From Microbacterium sp. HD4P20 (lineage in GTDB: Bacteria; Actinomycetota; Actinomycetes; Actinomycetales; Microbacteriaceae), in the NCBI RefSeq assembly GCF_019449275.2, contig NZ_JAHZQZ020000013.1, positions 1-57,467 of the forward strand: a stretch of 57,467 nucleotides of DNA. The letters run 5' to 3'. Below the pieces are notes generated by a model. It had not been told where the DNA came from and searched no databases. It worked only from the letters and a program-made list of their open reading frames with translations. Position numbers and translations under genes: made by a program. Positions 8,581 to 18,600 of this stretch are shown piece by piece. Positions within the stretch are counted from its first letter, which is position 1, and each line of letters opens with the position of its first letter.

Positions 8581-10473
8581 ATGCCCCTCCCGTCCCGCCC
8601 TGGCCGACGCCGGTTCGCCGTCAACGCCACGCTGATCGTCGGCGCCCTCACATTCGGCGCGCTCAGCCTCGGCCTGCCCGCCGGGGCCTCGTCGTGGAGT
8701 GGTGGCATCGAAGAGTCGCCGCGAGCGACGCCCGAGTCGACCTCCACGCCGGAACCGACTTCCACTCCCGACCCGACGTCGACGCCCGACCCGACGTCGA
8801 CGCCCGAGCCGACGTCTACGCCGACGCCAACCCCGACCTCGACGCCGACTCCCACTCCGACTCCCGGTCACTGGGACGTCGACAACGGCACGATCAACGA
8901 CCACGGTGCCGTCGTGCTCAACGATGGACATGTCGACGTGGCAGCGACACTGGAGGAAGGCCGGCTCGTGTCCAAGATCAAGGACACGACGCAGACATCG
9001 GAGGCCGTCTGGCGCGATCCGGCCGACACGGTGCTGCAGATCCTCCCGCACGCGACGGCGACGGTCCCCACCGGCGACGCCTGGGAGTTCCTCGGTGCCG
9101 CCGGTGCGCGCTTCCACCAGGTCTCGCAGACCCAGCAGGAGGGGTTGCTGTGGCCGGGCTGGTCGACAGAGTCCGTGCCCGCGCCGGCGACCTCTGGTGG
9201 AGTGTCCTGGTCCCTTGCCGACATCGACGGACCGGGCGAATTCGCGCTGTATGAGACCGACTCTTTCGGTCAGCCTCGGGTGCTCTTCAGTACGCGCGAC
9301 GGAGTATCCGGCGCCGACGCCTTCACCATCCCCAGGAACACGCACGCGCACGGCTCGTGGGCCTTCTCGGCTGAAGGGGTGTACTGCCTCGCCATGCAGC
9401 GAGCGGCGCAGCTGACAGGAGGAAGCACCGCCTCGGAGTCGTTCGTCCTGACGATCGCCGTCGGCACGGCCGATGTGATGGATCTCGATCCGGCCGAGTG
9501 CACCGACTCCGTCGAACCCGCCCCCGGAACCGAACCGCCGCCGCCTCCCCCCGTCGACCCGGGTGCCGGCGTCGTGACGCCACCGGCACACGAGGTCGCG
9601 GCCACGCAGTGCACGGCGGCAGCGATGATCCTGTCCGCCGGACACATCGACTACGCGACCCGCCTGGTCGAAGGGCGACTGCAATCGCTGATCGGTGACG
9701 ACACGTCCGGCAGCAAGGTGTATCGCGAACCCGCGGGCACCGTGCTGTGGCTGAAGCCGTCCGCGCGCGTGACGCTCCCTGCCGGATTCGGGCAGGTCGG
9801 CGCACCCGGTCAGACCGTATGGCAGGTTCCGCAGACGCAGAACCCCGAGCTGATCTGGTTGGGGTGGAACACGGAGTCGCTCAACGCCGGCAACACGCGC
9901 GGCGCCGTGCGCTGGACGATCGACGCCGTCAGTGGTCCGGGCAGCGTCAAGATCTACCTGTCTGGATCGTTCGGCGGTGTCCAGCAGATGGTGTTCGACG
10001 GGCGCGGGGCGTACAGCATCCCGTTGGGTGTTCACGCTCATGGCAACTGGGCGTTCTCTGCCGAAGGCGTGTATCGCATCACGTCGACGCAGACAGCGAC
10101 CCTCGCCGACGGGACTGTCAGCTCCGATACCGAGACCCTTGTGATCGTCGTCGGTGATGTCGATCCCCGCTCCGCCACCGGCGGTGTCTGCGGTGCCCCG
10201 GCGGCGCTGACCTTCACCGACGACGAGAGCGAAGAGCTCCAGGCGGCGGTGCAGTCGCCCGTCGACGTGGCGGCGATTGTCCGGGACCGATCGGCGGCCG
10301 ACGCAGGACCCGAGACGGCTGCCGAGAACCCCGCGGCCATCGCCACCGCGGCACGAGGCTCGACGGTGCCGCTCTTGCTCGGCATCCTGGGAGCGCTCCT
10401 GCTCGTTGCCGCCGCCGGAAGCGGAGTGCTGTGGCGCCGAGCTGCCACGTCGCGCCCCGGCGGTGCCCCATGA
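8581..10473 (+). CDS. Choice-of-anchor M surface protein with two metal-type domains
   Basis: This 630-residue exported protein opens the zinc operon. ATG 8581 is preferred because it gives a proper signal peptide (RPGRRRF then a hydrophobic run ending LPAGASS); GTG 8542 is an alternative. Residues 53-96 form a Pro/Thr/Ser-rich stalk. Two actinobacterial surface-anchored (TIGR03769, choice-of-anchor M) domains follow at about residues 110-280 and 350-510. Each starts with a GHxD motif and ends with HxHG-W-F-AEG-Y (HTHAHGSWAF and HAHGNWAF). The clustered His residues are likely metal ligands. A C-terminal membrane helix with a basic tail (LLLGILGALLLVAAAG, then WRR) anchors it; there is no LPXTG. 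Its stop overlaps the next start. A role in extracellular zinc capture is inferred from context. Confidence 0.85.
   Translation: MPLPSRPGRRRFAVNATLIVGALTFGALSLGLPAGASSWSGGIEESPRATPESTSTPEPTSTPDPTSTPDPTSTPEPTSTPTPTPTSTPTPTPTPGHWDVDNGTINDHGAVVLNDGHVDVAATLEEGRLVSKIKDTTQTSEAVWRDPADTVLQILPHATATVPTGDAWEFLGAAGARFHQVSQTQQEGLLWPGWSTESVPAPATSGGVSWSLADIDGPGEFALYETDSFGQPRVLFSTRDGVSGADAFTIPRNTHAHGSWAFSAEGVYCLAMQRAAQLTGGSTASESFVLTIAVGTADVMDLDPAECTDSVEPAPGTEPPPPPPVDPGAGVVTPPAHEVAATQCTAAAMILSAGHIDYATRLVEGRLQSLIGDDTSGSKVYREPAGTVLWLKPSARVTLPAGFGQVGAPGQTVWQVPQTQNPELIWLGWNTESLNAGNTRGAVRWTIDAVSGPGSVKIYLSGSFGGVQQMVFDGRGAYSIPLGVHAHGNWAFSAEGVYRITSTQTATLADGTVSSDTETLVIVVGDVDPRSATGGVCGAPAALTFTDDESEELQAAVQSPVDVAAIVRDRSAADAGPETAAENPAAIATAARGSTVPLLLGILGALLLVAAAGSGVLWRRAATSRPGGAP
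8736..8868 (+). repeat. In-frame Thr/Pro/Ser coding repeat
   Basis: About 130 bases of degenerate 18-base units (for example GACGTCGACGCCCGACCC) encode repeats of the form STPDPT and STPTPT. This low-complexity stalk is likely to span the cell wall and may vary in copy number. Confidence 0.85.
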
Positions 10474-12035
10474 CGCCGCGCCTGCCGGCCGCCGTCGCAG
10501 CGTTTGCCGCCGCGGCGTTGATCCTCACCGGGTGCATGGCAAAGCCCGTCCTGGCCGCCGAGGACGACAGTCTGCAGGTGCTCACGACGACCGGCCTCCT
10601 GCGCGACATGGTCGAGCAGGTCGGCGGCACCCATGTCGATGTCGCTTCGCTCGTGCCGGACGGTGCCGATCCGCACACCTACGAGCCGACTCTGCGAGAT
10701 GCCCGCAACGCGGTGTATGCGGATGTCGCCTTCAGCAACTACGCCCTGCTCGAAGAGCACAACATCATCAAGACGCTCGACGCCAACCTCGGGCCCGATG
10801 CGGTGTCGGTGTCGCTCGCAGAGGAAGCGGTGAAGTACGCCGCGGAGATCATCCCGCTCGTCGAGAACGTGAACCTCGACACCCTGTGGCTGGGAATGCG
10901 CGCCCACGGAGCGGGGGAGCGCTTCGGGGCGACGCGCTCGTCGAACGTGCTGGTGTCGATGACGGATGCCGAAGGCCCGGGTGACGTCTTCGCGTATCTC
11001 ACGGGCACATTCGGCGACACCGATGTGTACTTCGACTCCACCGACGGCTTCGATTCCAGCGATGGCTATCGTCACGACACCATGTCGCTCCCGGCGGACG
11101 CTCACACGCACATGTCGTGGGCGTTCTCTGAGCCGGGCATCTATCGGCTCACCTTCTCGTCACGCATCCAGGTCGACGACGTGTCGCGCCCCCATGACCT
11201 CGCGACGTCGACGTTCACGTTCGCGGTCGGTGTCGATCCTGCCGAGGCGGGCCGCTCCGACGCCGTCGTGCTGGACGACGGCCACGCCGACATCACCGTC
11301 GACCTCGATCGTGAGGCTCTCGTCATCCGCCACGACCCCGCCGGGGGAGACGACCACACCCAGCGCACGCTGGGCGCCGACGACGTCGTGATCGATGTGC
11401 CGCCGCGTGCACTCTCGGAGGTGCCCGCGGGCGCCGCCTTCGGATTCCTCGGACGGCCGGGCCGGCAAATCTATCAGCTCCCTCAGGCGGTGCTCGGCAA
11501 GCACGTCCACGGCGAGATCGATCCCCACCTGTGGCAGAACGCGCGCAACGGAATGGCGTACGTGCAGCTCATCCGCGACACGCTCATCGGCGTCGATCCG
11601 GCCAACGCGCGCGTGTACCGCGACAACGCAGCCGCCTATCTCACCGAGCTGGCAGAGGTCGACACATACGTGCGCACAACGATCGCTGACATCCCGCCCT
11701 CGCGGCGGTACCTCGTGACCTCTCACGATGCGTTCGGGTATCTCGCCGAGGCCTATGACATCGAGATCGCCGGCTTCGTCTCACCGAATCCCGCGACCGA
11801 GCCCTCGCTCGCCGACCGGAGGAAGCTGACCGAGACGCTGCGGACGCTGGGGATTCCCGCCGTCTTCCTCGAGCCGAACCACGCAGCACGCGCGTCTGCG
11901 CTGACCGAGCTTGCCGCCGAGCAGGACGTCGAGGTCTGTCTCATCTACGGCGACGCATTCGACGACACCGTCACCAGCTACACCCAACTTCTGCGGTTCA
12001 ACGCCGACTCCCTGCACCGATGCCTCGCCGGATGA
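10470..12035 (+). CDS. Anchored-repeat ABC transporter substrate-binding lipoprotein with inserted surface domain
   Basis: The 521-residue lipoprotein has a signal peptide and lipobox LTGC with Cys22. It belongs to the cluster A-I (ZnuA/MntC/PsaA) binding proteins. The four expected metal ligands are present: His69 (DPHTYEP), His353 (DPHLW), His419 (SHDAFGYL) and Asp495 (YGDAF). Between ligands one and two, residues about 130-345 are an insert related to the choice-of-anchor M domain. Its C-terminal half (LWLGMRAHGAG to HTHMSWAFSEPGIY) comes first and its N-terminal half (DDGHADITVDLD to YQLPQ) second. The family corresponds to TIGR03772. ATG 10470 overlaps the upstream stop. It should deliver Zn or Mn to the permease; the metal is inferred from the Zur-type box. 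Confidence 0.9.
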   Translation: MTPRLPAAVAAFAAAALILTGCMAKPVLAAEDDSLQVLTTTGLLRDMVEQVGGTHVDVASLVPDGADPHTYEPTLRDARNAVYADVAFSNYALLEEHNIIKTLDANLGPDAVSVSLAEEAVKYAAEIIPLVENVNLDTLWLGMRAHGAGERFGATRSSNVLVSMTDAEGPGDVFAYLTGTFGDTDVYFDSTDGFDSSDGYRHDTMSLPADAHTHMSWAFSEPGIYRLTFSSRIQVDDVSRPHDLATSTFTFAVGVDPAEAGRSDAVVLDDGHADITVDLDREALVIRHDPAGGDDHTQRTLGADDVVIDVPPRALSEVPAGAAFGFLGRPGRQIYQLPQAVLGKHVHGEIDPHLWQNARNGMAYVQLIRDTLIGVDPANARVYRDNAAAYLTELAEVDTYVRTTIADIPPSRRYLVTSHDAFGYLAEAYDIEIAGFVSPNPATEPSLADRRKLTETLRTLGIPAVFLEPNHAARASALTELAAEQDVEVCLIYGDAFDDTVTSYTQLLRFNADSLHRCLAG

Positions 12036-12080
12036 CCTCCGCCACGGCATCCCTCTCACCGAAAGATCGACCCCACACAC

Positions 12081-13100
12081 ATGAATGCACGATTCCTGTC
12101 GCGGCTGAGGTCGCCGCTCGCGCGGGCGGCGGCCGCGATCGCCCTCGCCGCCGCAATCATCGCTCCTGCCGGAGCGACCGATGACGAAGGCCTCGATCAG
12201 ACACTCGACGCCGACATGGCCGTGGTCGAAGGCGAGCGCGTTCTCGATGCCGGCCACGTCGACATGGGCCCGAAGTTCGTCGACGGCCGATGGACGTTTC
12301 TCATCCACGACGATGTCGCGAAGGCCGACGCGAACGCGGCGAGTGTGTGGCGCTTTCCCGACCAGACGGTCTTCCACGTGCTCGATGCCGGTCAGCTCAC
12401 GGTTCCCGACGACCCCGCCTACGAGTTCGTGGGCGCCGCGCCCGGCGAGACGGTGTGGGTCGTGCCGCAGACGCAGCACCCGGAGGTGGTCTGGCTCGGA
12501 TGGAACACCCAGGACCCCGAGGTGATGCAGGCCATCGACCGCGGGGTGACGCTCTCGCTGACCGGCGTGCAGGGCCCGGGAATCGCGACCACGTACCTGC
12601 AGTCGGGATCGTTCGGCGAGCCCCAAGTGCTCTTCGACTCGCGCGTGCCCGATGCGCAGGAGGCGTGGGTCGACGTGAACACCCACACCCATGCGAACTG
12701 GGTGTTCACCGAGCCCGGCGTCTACCTCATGCGCTTCCAGGCCGAGGCCGACCTCATCGACGGGACGACGGTCAGCGATAGTCAAGTGCTTCGCTTCGCG
12801 GTGGGATCCGCCACCGATCCCGCTGAAGCCCTCGCGGCGCAGTGGCAGGGGGATGAAGACACCGGCGGCGCGGCCGATCCCAGCCCGGGCGCGCCCGAGT
12901 CCGATGACGCTGCCGTGGCGCAAGGCGCCGTCGAGGTGGAGGACCCGCTCGTGCCCATCCTCCTCGGCGCCATCGGCGTCGTGACCGCCGGCCTGATCGC
13001 AGCAGTCGTCGTCGTCGTGGTCCGGGGCCGCAGAGCACGCCGGCAAGCTCTCGCGTCGGCATCCGCGACCGGCGCTCGAGGCGAAAGGACGCAGTCGTGA
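12081..13100 (+). CDS. Choice-of-anchor M surface protein, single domain
   Basis: This 339-residue protein has a signal peptide (RSPLARAAAAIALAAAIIAPAGA). One actinobacterial surface-anchored domain lies at about residues 45-235, from DAGHVDMGPKFVDGRW to NTHTHANWVFTEPGVY. The HTHTH cluster is a candidate metal site. An acidic linker precedes a C-terminal membrane helix near residues 295-315 (LLGAIGVVTAGLIAAVVVVVV) with a basic stop-transfer tail (RGRRARR). It lacks an LPXTG signal. It sits between the binding protein and the ATPase gene, overlapping the latter by four bases, so it is probably part of the metal-uptake machine, possibly passing metal to the lipoprotein. Confidence 0.87.
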   Translation: MNARFLSRLRSPLARAAAAIALAAAIIAPAGATDDEGLDQTLDADMAVVEGERVLDAGHVDMGPKFVDGRWTFLIHDDVAKADANAASVWRFPDQTVFHVLDAGQLTVPDDPAYEFVGAAPGETVWVVPQTQHPEVVWLGWNTQDPEVMQAIDRGVTLSLTGVQGPGIATTYLQSGSFGEPQVLFDSRVPDAQEAWVDVNTHTHANWVFTEPGVYLMRFQAEADLIDGTTVSDSQVLRFAVGSATDPAEALAAQWQGDEDTGGAADPSPGAPESDDAAVAQGAVEVEDPLVPILLGAIGVVTAGLIAAVVVVVVRGRRARRQALASASATGARGERTQS

Positions 13101-13849
13101 CCGGCGCGCCGCTCGAGGTGCAGGGCGTGGCGGTGGAGCTGGCCGGCAGGCCCGTCTTGCACGACGTCGATCTCACCGTGAACCGTGGCGAGCTCGTGGG
13201 GCTGATCGGTCCGAACGGCGCGGGCAAGACCACGCTCTTGCGCACGATTCTCGGACTCGTCGCCCCCGTCAGCGGACGCGTGCTCGTCGAAGGGCGGACG
13301 GCCAAGCCCGGCAGGTCTTCTCTGGGCTACGTGCCGCAGCGACACGAGTTCGCGTGGGAGTTTCCGATCAACGTGGCTGAGGTCGTGGCCACAGGCCTGA
13401 CCGGCCGGCTGGGGCTGCTGCGGCGGCCTGGCGCAACCGAGTGGGGCGCCGTCGCTGACGCACTGCACCGCGTGCGGATGACCGATCTGGCCGAAAGACC
13501 CGTCGGTCAGCTCTCGGGCGGGCAGCGGCAGCGGGTGCTCGTGGCGCGTGCGCTCGTGCTGCAGCCGGCGGTGCTGCTGCTGGACGAGCCGTTCACCGGC
13601 CTGGACATGCCGACGCAAGACCTGCTGTCGCAGCTCTTCGGCGAGCTCGCACGCGAAGGGCACGCCGTGCTCATGACCACGCACGACATTCCTTCTGCGC
13701 TGTACACCTGCGACCGGATCGCCCTGCTCAACCGGACGATCATCGCCACTGGACAGCCGCAGCCCCTCGCGGCGGATCCCGAACTGTGGATGGCGGCCTT
13801 CGGTGTGGCAGCCGACTCGGCGCTCCTGCGCATGCTGAAGGCGGCGTGA
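13097..13849 (+). CDS. Zinc/manganese-type ABC transporter ATP-binding protein (anchored-repeat type)
   Basis: The 250-residue ATPase starts at GTG 13097, overlapping the previous stop. The Walker A motif is GPNGAGKTT with Lys44; the Q-loop is in GYVPQRHEFAWEFP; the ABC signature is LSGGQRQR; and Walker B is VLLLDEPFTGLD. The H-loop His is in MTTHDIPSA. It matches the ZnuC/MntB-like group and should energise import through the permease encoded two bases downstream. In the family naming it is the anchored-repeat-type ATPase (TIGR03771). Confidence 0.95.
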   Translation: MTGAPLEVQGVAVELAGRPVLHDVDLTVNRGELVGLIGPNGAGKTTLLRTILGLVAPVSGRVLVEGRTAKPGRSSLGYVPQRHEFAWEFPINVAEVVATGLTGRLGLLRRPGATEWGAVADALHRVRMTDLAERPVGQLSGGQRQRVLVARALVLQPAVLLLDEPFTGLDMPTQDLLSQLFGELAREGHAVLMTTHDIPSALYTCDRIALLNRTIIATGQPQPLAADPELWMAAFGVAADSALLRMLKAA

Positions 13850-13851
13850 CG

Positions 13852-14796
13852 ATGAATCCACTCGACTTCCTCGCCGACCTCTTCAACCCCGAGCTCGCCT
13901 TCCTCCCCAAGGCCCTCGCCGTCGCCGTCATGTCGTCGATCGTGTGCGGCGTGGTCGGCACCTACGTCGTGCTGCGCGGAATGGCCTTTATCGGCGACGC
14001 GGTGGCACACGCCGTCTTCCCCGGTCTGGCGGTGGCGTTCGTCGTCTCGGGCAACCTCATCCTCGGCGGCACACTCGCCGGGATACTGACCGCCGTCCTC
14101 ATCGCCGTGTTCTCGCAGAACAGGCGCCTGAAGGAGGACTCCGTCATCGGAGTCTTCTTCGTCGCCGCGTTCGCCCTGGGCATCGTCATCATCTCGCAGG
14201 CGCCCGGCTACGCCGGCTCGCTGCAGCAGTTCCTCTTCGGTGCCATCACCGGCATCCCCGACTCGGACCTCTACGTCGTCGCCGGCACCGGGGTGCTCGT
14301 GCTCGCGGTGGTCTTCGCGCTTCACAAAGAGCTCGTGACCATCAGCCTCGACCGCGAATCGGCCCTCGCGATGGGGGTGCGGGTCTTTTGGCTCGACCTC
14401 GTGCTCTATGTGCTCGTGACCCTCGCCGTCGTGATCAGCGTGCAGGCCATCGGGAACATCCTCGTGCTCGCGCTGCTCATCACCCCGGCAGCGACGGCGA
14501 GGCTCCTGACGGATCGCCTCGGCATGATGATGTTCCTCTCACCGCTCATCGGGGGGACCGCGGCACTCGTGGGCCTGTATGTGTCGTGGTCGTGGGACCT
14601 TCCCACGGGCGGAACGATCGTTCTGGTTCTAACAGCCGCCTTCCTCCTCTCGTGGTTCTTCGCTCCGCGGCAGGGACTGATGTCCAAGATGCGAGTGAGG
14701 CGCGTGGCGCCGGACACGCCGCCGACCGCCCACACCCAGGGAGCGCTCGATGATGATCGGCCGGTCGACCGGGCTCTGACGGGGGTCTCACGATGA
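13852..14796 (+). CDS. Zinc/manganese-type ABC transporter permease (anchored-repeat type)
   Basis: The 314-residue membrane protein is an ABC-3 family permease with about eight or nine hydrophobic helices. Signature segments are MSSIVCGVVGTYVVLRGMAFIGDAVAHAVFPG, which holds the contact region for the ATPase, and AIGNILVLALLITPAATARLLTDR. ATG 13852 follows the ATPase stop by two bases. The cytoplasmic tail is basic and Pro-rich. It should form the channel for the metal delivered by the lipoprotein at 10470-12035. In the family naming it corresponds to TIGR03770. Confidence 0.94.
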   Translation: MNPLDFLADLFNPELAFLPKALAVAVMSSIVCGVVGTYVVLRGMAFIGDAVAHAVFPGLAVAFVVSGNLILGGTLAGILTAVLIAVFSQNRRLKEDSVIGVFFVAAFALGIVIISQAPGYAGSLQQFLFGAITGIPDSDLYVVAGTGVLVLAVVFALHKELVTISLDRESALAMGVRVFWLDLVLYVLVTLAVVISVQAIGNILVLALLITPAATARLLTDRLGMMMFLSPLIGGTAALVGLYVSWSWDLPTGGTIVLVLTAAFLLSWFFAPRQGLMSKMRVRRVAPDTPPTAHTQGALDDDRPVDRALTGVSR

Positions 14797-15626
14797 CAGG
14801 CCGGATCGACAAGTTCGACGATCTCGTCGACGCCGGCGACGGCGAACGGCCGGCTGAGCCCACGTCTCCGCGCCGCTTCCCCTGGGCGTGGGCGATGACG
14901 ACGATCGTCCTCGCCGTCGTGGGCGCGGGAACGATCGGCGCGGCGATCTGGTCGGCAGACACCGCTGACTCCGCGACGGCTGCATCGACGCCGACGACGA
15001 CACCGTCATCGACGATCCGAGCGGTGGATCCGCCCTCACCCTCGCCGCGGTCGACGGATGCCGCAACCGCACGTCCCGACGAACGCTGGGTCGAGCGGGT
15101 CGCCCGCGACGCCGGCATTCCCGAGCGCGCGCTGCTGGCGTATGCCGGTGCGGTGTTGGCGGTGGCCGAGACGCACCCGGGGTGCGGACTCGGCTGGAAC
15201 ACGCTGGCGGGCATCGGTCTCGTGGAGTCGGAGCACGGCACCATCAACGGCTCTTCGATCAGCCCCGACGGTGTGGCTCAGCCGTGGATCATCGGCATCC
15301 CACTCGACGGGAACGGTACGGAGGCGATCCGCGACACGGACGGCGGTCGTCTCGACACCGACAGCACGTGGGATCGCGCCGTCGGACCGATGCAGTTCAT
15401 CCCCGAGACGTGGGCCGCCTACAGGCAGGACGGCAACGGGGACGGCGAGACCGACATCCATCAGATCGACGATGCGGCCCTTGGCGCCGCCGTGTACCTG
15501 TGCGAGGTCGGAGGCGACATGACAGCCCCTGATCGATGGATCGCGGCGATCTCGGCCTACAACCCGAGCGTCGAGTACAACAACCGCGTCGCGGCGGCGG
15601 CGGAACAGTACGCCACCGTTCCGTGA
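14793..15626 (+). CDS. Membrane-anchored lytic murein transglycosylase (SLT/MltB-like)
   Basis: The 277-residue protein starts at ATG 14793, overlapping the permease stop. A cytoplasmic N-terminus is followed by one membrane helix near residues 32-53 (AWAMTTIVLAVVGAGTIGAAIW) and a Ser/Thr/Pro linker. The catalytic domain covers about residues 100-277. The Glu in GIGLVESEHGTING is the likely acid catalyst, and DRAVGPMQFIPETWAAY and AISAYNPSVEYNNRV are typical of the SLT_2 fold. Such enzymes cleave the MurNAc-GlcNAc bond. Its place inside a metal-uptake operon suggests local wall opening so that the large surface proteins can be assembled; that is inference. Confidence 0.88.
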   Translation: MTGRIDKFDDLVDAGDGERPAEPTSPRRFPWAWAMTTIVLAVVGAGTIGAAIWSADTADSATAASTPTTTPSSTIRAVDPPSPSPRSTDAATARPDERWVERVARDAGIPERALLAYAGAVLAVAETHPGCGLGWNTLAGIGLVESEHGTINGSSISPDGVAQPWIIGIPLDGNGTEAIRDTDGGRLDTDSTWDRAVGPMQFIPETWAAYRQDGNGDGETDIHQIDDAALGAAVYLCEVGGDMTAPDRWIAAISAYNPSVEYNNRVAAAAEQYATVP

Positions 15627-15688
15627 ACTCATCCGCCACTCCAGCCACCTGACAGGCATCGACACACCCACAAGAAAGGACGATCCCA

Positions 15689-18600
15689 GTGATCACCCAT
15701 TCCCCACCCCGACGCAGGTCGGCGGCCGTCCTGACGGCGCTGGCCGTCGCTGCGAGCACAGTCGCACTGCCCGCCGGTGCGGCCGCTGCGGCAGAGGGCC
15801 CGGCGCCATCGCCCAACGAGTACCGCGTCATCGCCGGCATCCATACCGACGCCGTTTCGACGTTCCTGGACGAGGGCGAATTCGTGCTCGGCTCCAAGGC
15901 CGACGTGGCTGAAGGCAACGGAACGCGCTTCGATCCCGACGCCATCTGGTTCCACCTCGAGAACGAGGCGCAGATGCAGTTGCCCCCGTCGGGCTTCGAC
16001 TTCATCGCGCCCGGCGGATCGACGGTCTGGATCGCGCCCGAGTCGAACCCGAACGCGGCCGGACGACTGTGGCCCGGATTCTCCACCGAGTCGATCGCGC
16101 CGGGCGGGGTCGACGCGGACAAGACGTCCTTCACGCTCGTGGACGTCGAGGGCCCCGGCGATCTGGAGCTCTTCACGATCGGTGGGTTCGGCACGCCGAG
16201 TCGGCTCTGGTCGTCCGACGAAGACCTCAAGACGTTCGACGTCGGACGCACTCACATGCACGCCAACTGGGCTTTCACCGCCGCCGGCACGTACGAGGTC
16301 ACGGTCGAAGGCGCGGTCACGATCGGTGGTCAGCCCCGGACCGACCAGGCGACCTACACCTTCGTGGTGGGCGATGCGCCGGAGGCGGTCACAACGCAGA
16401 CGAGCCTGTCCGCGACTCCCGGCGCCGTCCTGCTCGGCGAGCCGGTCACTCTCGAAGCCGCCGTCTCGCCGGCGGGCGTCGCAGGGTACGTGGAGTTCCT
16501 CGACGGTGAGACCGTGCTGGGACACGAGACGGTCGTGGACGGCATGGCGTCCTTCCACACGAGCTCGCTCGGCCTGGGATCCAGGCAGCTGACAGCGCGC
16601 TTCGTTCCCGACGTCGCCAACCTCGCTTCCGCATCGGCGTCGACCGGGGTGACGGTCACCGTCACGGAGGAGGGAACCGAAGAAGAGTTCGGCGTCTACG
16701 GCCTCGCGGAGAGCTACCGCGCAGGCGAGAGCATCGAGCTCCGGGTCGGCGGCGCGACGCTCACCGAGGGACAGCAATGGCGTTGGCTGGTTCGAGCCGG
16801 CGAGGGGCAGACGGAGTACACCAGTGCCGCCCTCACCGGCACGGAGCGCATCTCGAGGGACGCGACCGTGGCCTTCGACGGGGCGCAAGTCTCGGTGAAG
16901 ATCATCGACGCCGACCGCAAGACCGTCCAGCAGACCGCCTGGTACACGGTGGATGTCGAGGGGCCGAACGTCGGTCAGGGAGAAACCGTCGACGTCAGTC
17001 CTCTCGCTGAGTCGTACTACCGCGGCGACGATGTGGAAGTGACCGTCGACCATCGTCCGCTTGCGGACGGCGAGACCGGCCGCTGGGTCGCCCGCCCCAC
17101 TCCGTACGTCATGACCTGGAGTGCGACGTCGGAGTGGAACACTCCGCTCGGGACGAACCCCTACCTCATCGATCCCGCGGCGCTCGGCTACAGCGAGTTC
17201 GCCTACGAGATCCTCGGCGCAGACGGGGCCGTGGTCGGCCGTTCGGCGGCGATCTCGACGCAGATCGAGAACCGGGAGCTGCAGGTGTCGGGCATCCAGT
17301 CCGTCTATCGTGTCGGCGACACGCTTCAGGCCGATGCCGACCTGCACCCCGCGCGCGACGGGGCGGACTACCAGTGGTACCTCCAGAGCGACGGCGGATG
17401 GGAGGCGATCGAGGGCGCCACGGCCCCGTCGGTCTCGCTGCCCATCGTCGCAGGCATGGACAACTCGTACCTCATCCTCGAAGTGACCGATGCGAGCACC
17501 GGCTATGCGGTCGGTTCCGTCTCGAAGCAGGTGCGCGTGACGGATGCCGCACCGGGCGAGCAGCTCGTGCTGCTGGACTCGCTGTCGGGTCACTACCACC
17601 AGGGCGGGACGATCCGCCTCAACGCGAAGGCCGACCCCGTCGCCAGCGACACCGATACATGGCGCTGGTTGTGGCAGCGGCCCGACCAGGACGAGTTCGT
17701 CGCGATCGAAGGCGTCACCGCACCGAGCCATGAGGTGCGGGCTCAGCAGGCGCTGGACGGCACGCTCGTGAAGGCCGAACTTCGTACCGCCGCGGGTGAG
17801 CTCCTCGCGACGAGCGAGACGGCCACGATCCATGTCGACGACCACGGTGCCGCCCCTCAAGAGAAGGCGACGATCAGCGGCTTGGCCGAGCAGTACGAAG
17901 AGGGCGACGAGGTCACGCTGACGGCATCCGTCTCGCCGGATTCCGTTCTCAGCCGATGGGAGTGGTACGTCCAGAAGCCGGGCGAAGACGCGGCGATGCT
18001 GGTCGAGGACGAGCACGGCGCGGAACTGTTGTTCGCCGCGACGACCGAGTTCGACGGGGCGGCGGTCTTCGCGCGGCTCACGTTCGACGACGGACGGTCG
18101 TATGTCGAGGCGCCGCCTGTGCTGCTGAATGTCGTCGCGGGCGAGGACCCGGTCGAGACGACACTCACGGTCGATGGTCTCGCCGAGGTCTACGACGCAG
18201 GCGACACGATGACGCTCACCGCGTCGCAGGATCCTGACACCGGTGAGGACCACTGGCACTGGTTCATCAAGCCGGCCGGGGCCGAGGACTATTCGGTCAT
18301 CCCGGGTCAGCTGGCAGCCACCCTGACGCGAGAGGTCGCCGCTGCAGACGACGGCGCGGCGATCATCGCGCGGCTGTACAACCACGACCACGAGGCAATC
18401 GCAGAGTCGGCCCCCGTGATCGTGCAGGTGAACGACGGTGATCCGGGCGGCGGACCGCAGGAGCCGCAGAAGCCGAGCGAGGCGCCTCAGCCGCGCACGG
18501 GAGACGAGCTCGACGGTGGCGCGCAGAACCGGTTCGGCCTGAGCAGCACGACCCTCACCCAGGGGCAGATCGTCACGCTGCAACTGGGCGAAGACCACGC

